Positions 1-6,211 of a stretch of DNA of 6,211 nt are shown here, piece after piece. Under the pieces are notes generated by a model. It did not search any database. It saw only the letters and a list, made by a program, of their open reading frames with translations, and was not told the origin of the DNA. The stretch's first letter is position 1, and each line of letters opens with the position of its first letter. This DNA is from Bacteroidota bacterium (GTDB lineage: Bacteria; Bacteroidota; Bacteroidia; Flavobacteriales; Flavobacteriaceae): NCBI GenBank assembly GCA_022560715.1, contig JADFSQ010000127.1, positions 1 through 6,211 of the forward strand, written 5' to 3'. Both the position numbers and the translations under genes were made by a program.

Positions 1-1
1 C

Positions 2-241
2 GCCATGGTCTCCGTGGTTTCCATCTATCTGCTGGCCGGGTGGCTGCCCGGCTCCGCGGCCTGGTGGATCTGGGGCCTGAGCCCGGCGGTGGGGCTGCTG
101 GTGGGTCTGGAAATTCCCATCGTGCTGCGCATCAACGAGGTGCTGGGGCTGCGCCTGCGGCTGAACGCACCCCTGGTGATGGCGCCGGATTACTTCGGCG
201 CCCTGGCGGCCTTTGTGCTGTTCACCTTCCTATTGCTGCCG
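2..241 (+). CDS. Membrane domain fragment of a spermidine-synthase-like protein, both ends missing
   Basis: This reading frame is open from the first bases and probably enters from upstream, so the ATG at 5 need not be the start. It encodes about 79 hydrophobic residues. The recognisable part is GLEIPIVLRI (residues 34-43 counted from the ATG), followed by a basic loop and then PDYFGALAAF...FTFLLLP (61-79). The G-x-E-x-P and DY-x-GAL patterns are typical of the N-terminal multi-helix domain of integral-membrane polyamine aminopropyltransferases (spermidine synthase-like proteins). In that family the soluble S-adenosylmethioninamine-dependent catalytic domain follows, and it is absent here. 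The family match is from memory of the motifs. After the LLLP at 239-241 the frame loses resemblance and stops at 338-340 inside DNA of different composition. G+C is about 67%, unlike everything downstream. The true substrate cannot be judged from this fragment. Confidence 0.62.
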
Positions 242-245
242 TTCA
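222..245. other. Composition and gene breakpoint 1 (probable assembly junction)
   Basis: High-GC DNA carrying the spermidine-synthase-like frame ends here, and mid-GC DNA carrying a different membrane-protein frame begins. Coding switches from frame 2 to frame 1. Both proteins are hydrophobic here, so the exact base cannot be fixed. The upstream family pattern lasts to about 241, whereas the downstream one could start as early as about 222. That overlap is what a short shared sequence at a chimeric join would give. Confidence 0.6.
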
Positions 246-840
246 TTTACTGGCATTGCTCTCAGCTGCCTTATCAGTTGATAGTGAAGCATCTTTCTTT
301 AATACCCATGGAGCTGGCATATTTGTGTTGCTGGCTCTAGGAGGGCTATATCTTGTGATTACCAACTCAGGGATCTTTCAAGAGAGAAGTTCTATTATGC
401 GCCTCACAGGCATCTTTCTTGGCTCTCTTTCTCTTGTACTGCTTGTTAGTCTTTTCTCACTTTTCGGTTTCCTTGAGCATCTCTCTTTCCTTCCATTGTT
501 ACTGCGTCAACCGGGGTTTACTCCAGCGGGCATACCTTTTGAGGGCACGGTACTGCTTTTTGCTGTTATTGTCCCCTTTTTAATTGTTCTAAAGCCCTAC
601 ATACAGAGAACGCATGTTATTATGCGTTCTGCATATTGGGCGCTGTTTTTTGGAAGCGCAGCCCTACTCTTGATTGCAGACTCTACTTCTGCCTGGATTG
701 TTATTGCCCTTACTATGGTTGTGTTTTTGGGAGTAAAGGCATGGCAGCGCAGAACACAGGGAATGAAGATATTCAAGGATATTCCCTGGCTTCCTGTTTC
801 AGTAATGTTCTTTTCAATTGTCTTTCTTTTCTCACCAATG
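241..840 (+). CDS. Fragment of a multi-spanning membrane protein, O-antigen ligase/polymerase-like (Patescibacteria-type)
   Basis: About 200 codons in one continuous frame encode roughly seven hydrophobic segments. They begin with LLALLSAALSVD followed by SFFNTHGAG. The pattern of a helix, then S-V-D-x-x-x-SFF, then a Gly-containing loop and another helix resembles the early part of large Wzy/WaaL-like O-antigen ligase or polymerase proteins, particularly those of Patescibacteria. A loop reading LLRQPGFTPAG then a long helix (about residues 89-118 from base 241) and a late LIADSTSAWIV helix fit the same group. The resemblance is from memory and only moderately specific. The upstream part of the frame (from base 40) is just a shadow of the spermidine-synthase-like fragment. 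Downstream, after FLFSPM, it runs into A+T-rich DNA and stops by chance at 874-876. Neither natural end of the protein is present. G+C is about 45%. Confidence 0.5.
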
Positions 841-850
841 ATTTTTAATT
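836..850. other. Composition and gene breakpoint 2 (probable assembly junction)
   Basis: The mid-GC membrane-protein frame loses character after the codons for FLFSPM (ending at 840). The sequence becomes almost pure A+T from 841 onwards, typical of flavobacterial intergenic DNA. The remaining codons to the stop at 874-876 use only A+T-rich triplets and add no recognisable protein sequence. No direct or inverted repeats suggestive of a mobile-element boundary were seen. Confidence 0.6.
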
Positions 851-917
851 TAAATATTATGTTAAAAAATAAATAATCAAATTTTATGTCAAATGTAAAT
901 ATTAATAATAAATAATG

Positions 918-925
918 TAGATTTG
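918..925 (+). promoter_or_regulatory. Bacteroidota-type -7 promoter element for the receptor-lipoprotein operon
   Basis: TAGATTTG matches the Bacteroidota sigma-ABfr -7 consensus TAnnTTTG exactly, 55 bases before the receptor start codon. No TTG is found at the expected -33 spacing; the nearest similar triplet is ATG at 893-895, 22 bases upstream. Transcription would be expected to start near 930-935, leaving a leader of about 50 bases without an obvious Shine-Dalgarno site, which is normal in this phylum. The whole 844-980 region is extremely A+T-rich, so chance matches are possible. Confidence 0.42.
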
Positions 926-980
926 ATGCCCTTAAATAATTTTTTTAAGAGAAAACAAACAATTAATTATATTTTCAAGT

Positions 981-3815
981 ATGAAAAAAGGTTTATTTAT
1001 TTTTTTATTCGGAGTTTTTTCAATTTTCACAGCATATTCACAGCAAACTATTATAAAAGGAAGTGTAAAAGATGCCATTACTTTAGAACCGATTGCTGAT
1101 GTTACCATAACTATAGAAGAAACACAACAAACCACTCAAACAAATGCGTTTGGAGAGTTTATATTTTCTGATAATGTACCATTAGGTGAGCAAGTGTTAA
1201 AAATATCTAAATCTGGATTTACTACCAAAAGATATCCAATAGTGGTTAATGAAGGCCAAACGGTGGATATTACAGATATGACATTAGATATCGATATTAC
1301 TGATGGTTCCGATTTGTTTACTATTTCGCTTTCTGACGATGAGTTGGACGACGATACAAGTGCATCCGATAATATTTCAGGATTATTATCTTCTTCTAAA
1401 GATATATTTCAGCGAACTGCTGCCTTCGAATTTAGCCCTTCATTTTTTAGAGTTCGAGGCTTAGATTCTGATAACGGTTCCCTTTTAATAAATGGAATTG
1501 AAATGAATAAAGTTTATAACGGCAGACCTCAATGGAGTAATTGGGGAGGATTAAACGATGTGTTAAGAAACCAAGAACTAACTTCTGGCTTAACGCCTTC
1601 TGCTTATAATTTTGGAGGCATTTTGGGTTCAACAAATATTAATGTCAGAGCTTCTCAAGCAAGACCTGGTGGTCGTGTAACGTATTCATCTTCTAACAGG
1701 AGTTATACAAACAGATTAATGGTATCTTATGCTTCTGGACAGGTTGAAGGAGGTTGGGCTTATACAATTTCGGCAGGAAGACGTTGGGGAAATGAAGGCT
1801 ATCAAGATGCTACTTTGTACGATTCTAACTCATTTTTTGCTTCAGTAGAAAAGAAAATAAACGAAAAGCACAGCTTGAATTTAACAGGCATTTACGCACC
1901 AAACCGAAGGGGAAAATCGTCACCTAACACACAAGAGGTTTTCGATTTAAAGGACATAAAATATAACGAATATTGGGGATGGCAAAATGGTGAAAAACGC
2001 AATTCGCGTATTAAAGAAGTTGAAGAGCCTATTATTATGTTAAACCATTATTGGACCATTAATAGTAAAACAAGCTTAAATACCAATGTTGCCTATCAAT
2101 TTGGAAGTTTAGGCAATAGTCGTTTAGATTATAATGGTGGAACTAGATTTGTAGATTCCGATGGAAGAGAATCTTTTGAAGGAGGAGGCGCAAATCCGAG
2201 TAGAGCCTATTACCAATTATTACCTAGTTATTTATTAAGAAATTTTCCAGACAATCCAGAATTTGCGTTTGGAGCACAAGAGGAATTTGTTAATAATGGA
2301 CAAATAAATTGGAATTCACTATACGAAGCCAATATTTCAAATGCCAATAATGGGTTAAACTCTATATACGTGTTGTATGAAGATAGAGTAGATGACACTC
2401 AAATCACGATTAACTCTATTCTAAATACTGAAATAAACGAGAATATAGTATTAAATGCTTCTATAAATTATAAGAGTTTAAAATCTAAAAATTTTGCAGA
2501 GATCATCGACTTACTTGGCGGAACAGGATATTTGAATGTAGATGGATTTGATGCGCTTCAATTCGATTTGCAGAACCCAAACCGAATTGCTGGTGTAGGA
2601 GAAAAATTTAGATATAACTATACTATAACGGCCAATATAATCTCTGGTTACGCACAAGCACAATTTAAATATAATAAAGTAGATTTCTTTTTAGCGGCGA
2701 GTGTTACCAATACACAATACCAAAGAGAAGGTTTATACGACAATGAAGCTAATTCTGGCAACTCCTTTGGAAAAGGAGAAAAAATAAAATTTACAGGGAT
2801 TGGTACTAAAGCTGGGTTTACATATAAAATTACTGGAAAACATATTATAGATATAAATGCTGGCTACATAACTAAAGCACCTTCTATACGAAACACCTTT
2901 ACTAACTCAAGATCTAACCAAGATATCATTAATGTAAATGCTTCAGATACTCCTATTATTGATGGAGAAGGTATTACTGAAGAAAAAATAACGTCTGTTG
3001 ATGCAAGTTATATTTTTAGATCTCCAATTGTAAAAGCAAAACTAACAGGATTTTATACTACAATAAAAGATGCAAACGAAATATCGTTTTACTATGCTGA
3101 TGGTGTTAGTGGATTTGTTGATGAAAATGATTTAACTTTATCTAATGAGTTTATTTCTGAAGTGTTACAAGGCATCGATAAAAAACATATTGGAGCAGAA
3201 TTAGGTATTGAAGCACAAGTAACTCCTACTATTAAGTTAAAAGGAGCAGCATCTTTTGGTCAATATACTTACGATAATAATCCAAATCTATATGTTTCTG
3301 CAGATGCTCAAACAGCTGAGTTTGGAGAAGTAACATTTAAAAATTATAAACTTGCAGGAGGACCACAAAAAGCATACTCTGTAGGCTTTGAATATCGTGA
3401 TCCAGACTATTGGTGGTTTGGTGCTACTGCTAACTTTTTTGATGATACTTATGTAGATATTGGTCCTTTAACCAGAAGTTCTAATTTTTATAAAGATACA
3501 GATGGTTTGCCATTTAATGATTATGATCCTGATTTAGCTAGAGAACTACTTAGACAAGAAAAGTTTGATAACTATATGGTAGTAAACCTTATTGGAGGAA
3601 AATCCTGGAAAATTGGAGAGTACTATATTGGGTTCTTTGCTAGTATAGGAAACGTATTCGATACTCAATATAGAACTGGAGGATACGAACAAGGTCGAAA
3701 CGCAAATTACAGACAATTGCGAGACGATAAAGCCTTAGACACTCCTGTTTTTGGGGCTAAATATTGGTATGGTAGAGGTACCAACTATTTTGTAAACGTT
3801 AATTTTAGATTTTAA
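981..3815 (+). CDS. TonB-dependent outer-membrane receptor with N-terminal carboxypeptidase-regulatory-like domain
   Basis: This 944-residue protein should be an outer-membrane beta-barrel that imports a ligand using TonB/ExbB/ExbD energy. Residues 1-20 form a signal peptide (lysines, a hydrophobic stretch rich in Phe, cleavage after AYS before QQ). Residues about 24-103 fit the CarboxypepD_reg-like beta-sandwich common in SusC-type receptors: IIKGSVKDAITLEPIADVTI, then NAFGEFIF, then LKISKSGF. A very acidic linker follows (118-130, SDDELDDDTSASD); LFTISL just before it (112-117) could be the TonB box. The plug is about 127-230, with FRVRGLDSDNGSLLINGIEMN-like sequence at 156-176. The rest is barrel strands. 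The chain ends in VNFRF with the terminal Phe expected of an assembled outer-membrane protein. The ATG at 981 is chosen because it directly gives the signal peptide. Only 9 bases separate it from the downstream lipoprotein gene, so the two are probably co-transcribed. The ligand cannot be read from the sequence. Confidence 0.92.
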   Translation: MKKGLFIFLFGVFSIFTAYSQQTIIKGSVKDAITLEPIADVTITIEETQQTTQTNAFGEFIFSDNVPLGEQVLKISKSGFTTKRYPIVVNEGQTVDITDMTLDIDITDGSDLFTISLSDDELDDDTSASDNISGLLSSSKDIFQRTAAFEFSPSFFRVRGLDSDNGSLLINGIEMNKVYNGRPQWSNWGGLNDVLRNQELTSGLTPSAYNFGGILGSTNINVRASQARPGGRVTYSSSNRSYTNRLMVSYASGQVEGGWAYTISAGRRWGNEGYQDATLYDSNSFFASVEKKINEKHSLNLTGIYAPNRRGKSSPNTQEVFDLKDIKYNEYWGWQNGEKRNSRIKEVEEPIIMLNHYWTINSKTSLNTNVAYQFGSLGNSRLDYNGGTRFVDSDGRESFEGGGANPSRAYYQLLPSYLLRNFPDNPEFAFGAQEEFVNNGQINWNSLYEANISNANNGLNSIYVLYEDRVDDTQITINSILNTEINENIVLNASINYKSLKSKNFAEIIDLLGGTGYLNVDGFDALQFDLQNPNRIAGVGEKFRYNYTITANIISGYAQAQFKYNKVDFFLAASVTNTQYQREGLYDNEANSGNSFGKGEKIKFTGIGTKAGFTYKITGKHIIDINAGYITKAPSIRNTFTNSRSNQDIINVNASDTPIIDGEGITEEKITSVDASYIFRSPIVKAKLTGFYTTIKDANEISFYYADGVSGFVDENDLTLSNEFISEVLQGIDKKHIGAELGIEAQVTPTIKLKGAASFGQYTYDNNPNLYVSADAQTAEFGEVTFKNYKLAGGPQKAYSVGFEYRDPDYWWFGATANFFDDTYVDIGPLTRSSNFYKDTDGLPFNDYDPDLARELLRQEKFDNYMVVNLIGGKSWKIGEYYIGFFASIGNVFDTQYRTGGYEQGRNANYRQLRDDKALDTPVFGAKYWYGRGTNYFVNVNFRF

Positions 3816-3824
3816 TAAAAAAAT

Positions 3825-5273
3825 ATGAAAAATATAATATCCAAAAAAAATAGTATTATGAATAATGCAAATAAAATTTTAACCTTTTTAGGTGTGCTTA
3901 TGCTTACCTTATTTATTACTTCTTGCGTAGAAGATGATGATTTTGGAATACCTAATGTTGTAATAGAAGAGCCAAATATTGATGAACTTGGGCAAAAAAC
4001 TACTTTTAGTGCAGTTGTATCCAGATATTTAGACGCAGTCGCAGATGGCGATGAAGTAGGTGTTTTTGATGATAACGACGTGCCTCTTTATATAGAAGGT
4101 TATGTAGTATCTAGTGATAAATCTGGAAACTTTTTCGAAGAAATCATTGTGCAAAATTCACCAGATGCCAACGATGCAGGTTCCGATCCAAGACAAGGTT
4201 TAAAAGTTGAGATAAATGTAAGAAGTCTTTCAGATACTTACGAGTTTGGAAGAAAAGTATATATAAAACTTAATGGTCTCGCTGTTGGGCTAGAGAATGG
4301 CGTTTACACTTTAGGAAAAGCAAACGGAAATGTTTTAGAACAACTTCAAGATTTCGAATATTTAAGTTTTGTTATTAGAAGTTCTGAAGTAGCGACAATA
4401 ACACCTAAACTTACAACCGTTGCCGATTTAACTGAAGCTGATGAAAACACTTTAATTCAGTTAGAAAATATGCAAATTCATAGAAACAGTATTGCACTAA
4501 CTTATGCAGGAGAAGCTTCAGACCAATTTGATGGATTCAGAACATTGGAGAGCTGTGACGATAGTGGCACGATTGCTTTACAAACAAGTACGTTTGCAGA
4601 TTTTAAATCAGTACAATTACCACAAAATAAAGGAACTGTAACAGCAATTTTTACTAGAGATTTTGGTGATGACACCAATGTATTGGTTATTAATAGTACT
4701 GCAGATATAGTTTTTGATAATACAGAGCGTTGCGATCCCGTGTTTTTAGAATGTACAGGAGCAACATCTTCTGCTGTCACAATTTTCAACGAAGACTTTC
4801 AAACAATAACCAACGAAAGCCAGTTAGATGCTCTTGGTTGGACCAACGTAAACGTAAATGGTGGTGGAGAGCGTTTTGAAGACAGCTCGTTTAGTGGTGA
4901 TAGATATATGAAAATATCTGCTTTCGGTACTGGAGAGAATCCATTGGAAGCTTGGTTGGTAACACCAGCAATTAATTTAGACAGTACTACTGAAGAAGAA
5001 TTTACCTTTAACATTTCGGCTAACTTCGAAACAGGGCAAATATTGACTGTTTTTATTACAGAAAATTATACTGGAGATCCAACAACAACAGAATGGATCT
5101 TTTTAGATGTAGATATTCCAATTGGAGATGGTGGCTTTGGTAGTTTTGTAGCGAGGAATGTAAATATTTCATGTTTAAGTGGCGATATAAACATTGCATT
5201 TAAATATCTTGGTGCAGCTGGAGGTGCAGAAACAAGATACCATATTGATGATATTAAAGTTACAGGAATGTAA
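3825..5273 (+). CDS. DUF5689 surface lipoprotein with C-terminal choice-of-anchor-J-like domain
   Basis: This 482-residue protein is predicted to be a lipoprotein displayed on the outer membrane. A lipoprotein signal peptide ends in the lipobox ITSC with Cys34 as the lipidated residue, followed by VEDDDF, an acidic Bacteroidota export signal. Residues about 55-300 fit DUF5689: YIEGYVVSSDKSGNFFEEI, a DPRQGLKVEI segment, then VYIKLNGLAVG and YTLG, a beta-rich OB-fold-like pattern. Residues about 318-480 resemble a choice-of-anchor J (cleaved-adhesin-like) jelly roll: FNEDFQ, GW near 338-339, AWLVTPAINL, and a final RYHIDDIKV strand. It lies 9 bases after the receptor gene, the position usually held by a SusD-like protein, so it may capture or hand over ligand. 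No SusD/TPR helical features are visible. Translation may instead start at Met12 (3858), which gives a more usual 23-residue signal peptide. Its biochemical function is unknown. Confidence 0.87.
   Translation: MKNIISKKNSIMNNANKILTFLGVLMLTLFITSCVEDDDFGIPNVVIEEPNIDELGQKTTFSAVVSRYLDAVADGDEVGVFDDNDVPLYIEGYVVSSDKSGNFFEEIIVQNSPDANDAGSDPRQGLKVEINVRSLSDTYEFGRKVYIKLNGLAVGLENGVYTLGKANGNVLEQLQDFEYLSFVIRSSEVATITPKLTTVADLTEADENTLIQLENMQIHRNSIALTYAGEASDQFDGFRTLESCDDSGTIALQTSTFADFKSVQLPQNKGTVTAIFTRDFGDDTNVLVINSTADIVFDNTERCDPVFLECTGATSSAVTIFNEDFQTITNESQLDALGWTNVNVNGGGERFEDSSFSGDRYMKISAFGTGENPLEAWLVTPAINLDSTTEEEFTFNISANFETGQILTVFITENYTGDPTTTEWIFLDVDIPIGDGGFGSFVARNVNISCLSGDINIAFKYLGAAGGAETRYHIDDIKVTGM
3915..3944 (+). 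other. Lipobox and acidic lipoprotein export signal
   Basis: The codons read ITSC then VEDDDF. Cys34 (3924-3926) is the predicted lipidation site. The acidic run at +3 to +6 after it resembles the lipoprotein export signals known in Capnocytophaga, Flavobacterium and Bacteroides, which send lipoproteins to the cell surface. Surface exposure would fit a partner of the adjacent TonB-dependent receptor. Confidence 0.72.
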
Positions 5274-5298
5274 AAAATATTCATCTTATAAAATTTAT

Positions 5299-5334
5299 AA
5301 AACCTGCTAAATTTTTTATTTAGCAGGTTTTTTG
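5299..5334. terminator. Intrinsic terminator between convergent genes, probably bidirectional
   Basis: A perfect 14-bp inverted repeat (5299-5312 with 5318-5331, core ACCTGCTAAAT) encloses a five-T loop. On the plus strand the right arm runs into TTTTTT ending at 5333, so it should end the receptor-lipoprotein transcript 26 bases after the stop codon. On the minus strand the arm ends in TTTT followed by A+T-rich DNA, so it can also serve the convergent EEP gene, whose stop is at 5346. Confidence 0.87.
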
Positions 5335-5345
5335 ATTTTACAGCA

Positions 5346-6211
5346 TTATCCTTTTTTCAAATGAATATAAACAGGAAAATGATCGCTGTAGCCACCTTTA
5401 TACTTTCTCCCAACATAAGTTCTAAAAGGAGTGCCTTTGTATTTGCCTTTTAACTGTTTTAAAAAATCATCATCAAAAATATTGGCTTTAGAAAAATGAT
5501 GAGTATTAGTTTTGTATTCAAAAAAATTAGTAGAAAAAAGAATCTGATCAAATATATTCCATTGATACCTAAAACTTAAACTTCCTCTTGAAAAGGATAA
5601 AAGAGTCTCCATAGGATTGTATAAATCTTGAGAACGAACAAGCTGTTTAACACTTTTATTTGAAGGATTATCATTAAAATCTCCCATAACAATAATCTTT
5701 GGGTTAGTGTCGCGCTGCTTTATTAAAGCTATAATCTCTATAACTTTTGCTGATGCTGTTAACCGTTTTGCTTCACTTTCTTTTTCGCCTTCTCGTCGCG
5801 ATGGCCAATGATTAACTAACACATACATTTTTTCTTTATTCAAAAAACCTTCAACTAAAAGAATATCGCGAGTGTGATCTATTTCGCCATCTGCATAAAA
5901 TAGGTTTACAGAGAATATTTCAGAGCTTTCTACTTTAAAAAAATCTTTATTATAAATAAGCGCAACATCAATCCCTCTTTCGTCTGGAGAATCGTAATGT
6001 ACAATATCGTAATTTTTAATCTTTAAAAATTTTGAATGTATCAAATCATTAACTACCAATCTGTTTTCAACTTCGGCCAAGCCAATTATTACAGGAAGAT
6101 TGTTAGATGTTTCAGCACCTATTTGCGAAATGGTATAGCCTAACTTCCTCACCTTTTTTTTGTAGCGTTTTGGTGTCCATTGCTTTTCAGAGGTTGGCAA
6201 AAAGTCATCAT
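5346..6211 (-). CDS. Endonuclease/exonuclease/phosphatase (EEP) family protein, 5'-truncated by the window edge
   Basis: The protein belongs to the Mg-dependent EEP (DNase I / exonuclease III-like) superfamily, which hydrolyses phosphodiester or phosphomonoester bonds. Counting from the TTG at 6200, visible motifs are GLAEVEN (40-46, metal-binding Glu), ERGIDVALIYN (74-84), LVNHWPSR (128-135, catalytic His region), MGDFND (172-177, Asp/Asn pair), YQWNIFDQI (212-220) and the C-terminal SDHFPV (272-277, Asp-His). The catalytic set is complete apart from the N-terminal Asn motif, which lies outside the window. The TTG at 6198-6200 is not the start: the frame stays open upstream as DDF-L-PTSEKQW, matching the interior of flavobacterial relatives. 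The signal peptide, if any, is also outside. The gene is convergent with the lipoprotein gene and shares its terminator. Whether the substrate is DNA, RNA or another phosphoester cannot be told. Confidence 0.88.
   Translation of the reverse strand, partial: DDFLPTSEKQWTPKRYKKKVRKLGYTISQIGAETSNNLPVIIGLAEVENRLVVNDLIHSKFLKIKNYDIVHYDSPDERGIDVALIYNKDFFKVESSEIFSVNLFYADGEIDHTRDILLVEGFLNKEKMYVLVNHWPSRREGEKESEAKRLTASAKVIEIIALIKQRDTNPKIIVMGDFNDNPSNKSVKQLVRSQDLYNPMETLLSFSRGSLSFRYQWNIFDQILFSTNFFEYKTNTHHFSKANIFDDDFLKQLKGKYKGTPFRTYVGRKYKGGYSDHFPVYIHLKKG

Noticed and set aside
1..850. Horizontal transfer or a genomic island in front of the operon
   Set aside because: Both foreign genes are truncated at both ends within 850 bases, differ from each other in composition, and have no integrase, transposase, tRNA or att-like repeats. 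A chimeric join explains this more simply.
40..876. A single 278-residue open frame spanning high-GC and mid-GC DNA
   Set aside because: Its first third is an out-of-frame shadow of the spermidine-synthase-like fragment (Arg/Gly/Ala-rich, low complexity) and its last codons are A+T-rich intergenic DNA. Only about 241-840 looks like real protein.
851..916. Short repeated A+T motifs (TAAATATTA at 851-859 and 896-904; AATAAATAAT at 868-877 and 907-916)
   Set aside because: In DNA this poor in G and C such matches are expected by chance. The spacings differ (45 and 39 bases), so this is not a convincing operator or direct repeat array.
969..976. TATATTTT as an alternative -7 promoter element
   Set aside because: It lacks the final G of TAnnTTTG and sits within five bases of the start codon, leaving almost no leader. 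The element at 918-925 is a better match and better placed.
932..1135. Minus-strand ORF over the receptor start
   Set aside because: It overlaps the signal peptide and regulatory domain of a clearly real gene, shows no family features and has no plausible promoter.
4502..5284. Three minus-strand ORFs inside the lipoprotein gene
   Set aside because: They are antisense shadows of the well-supported DUF5689/anchor-J protein and show no recognisable domains.

Overview
The window is a composite of three compositionally distinct blocks. Bases 1 to about 240 are roughly two-thirds G+C by hand count. Bases about 241-840 are near 45% G+C. From about 841 to the end the DNA is A+T-rich (about a third G+C in genes; only 5 of 60 bases are G or C at 841-900). 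Each change of composition coincides with the abrupt end of a protein-coding gene, and no transposase, integrase, att-like repeat or tRNA lies at either boundary. The simplest reading is a chimeric (mis-assembled) contig end rather than one natural locus.

Block 1 (1-241) encodes a piece of the membrane domain typical of integral-membrane spermidine-synthase-like proteins, from a high-GC bacterium. Block 2 (about 241-840) encodes the middle of a multi-spanning membrane protein resembling the O-antigen ligase/polymerase-like proteins common in Patescibacteria (CPR). Both genes are broken.

Block 3 (841-6211) is convincingly from a member of the Bacteroidota, most likely a (marine?) Flavobacteriaceae. 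The support is low GC, a TAnnTTTG promoter element, absence of clear Shine-Dalgarno sites, a carboxypeptidase-regulatory-domain TonB-dependent receptor, and a DUF5689 lipoprotein with an acidic surface-export signal. Its layout is: a promoter region (844-980); a 944-residue TonB-dependent receptor (981-3815); nine bases later a 482-residue surface lipoprotein with DUF5689 and choice-of-anchor-J-like domains (3825-5273); a strong bidirectional-looking terminator hairpin (5299-5334); and, convergent on the minus strand, a 5'-truncated endonuclease/exonuclease/phosphatase (EEP) family protein (5346-6211).

The receptor and lipoprotein form a probable two-gene operon shaped like a SusC/SusD outer-membrane uptake pair, but with a DUF5689 protein in the SusD position. 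Beside an EEP nuclease/phosphatase, this suggests, as inference only, surface handling and uptake of nucleic acid or another phosphoester. No gene-free stretch exceeds about 140 bases, and no tRNA, rRNA, CRISPR array or mobile element was seen.
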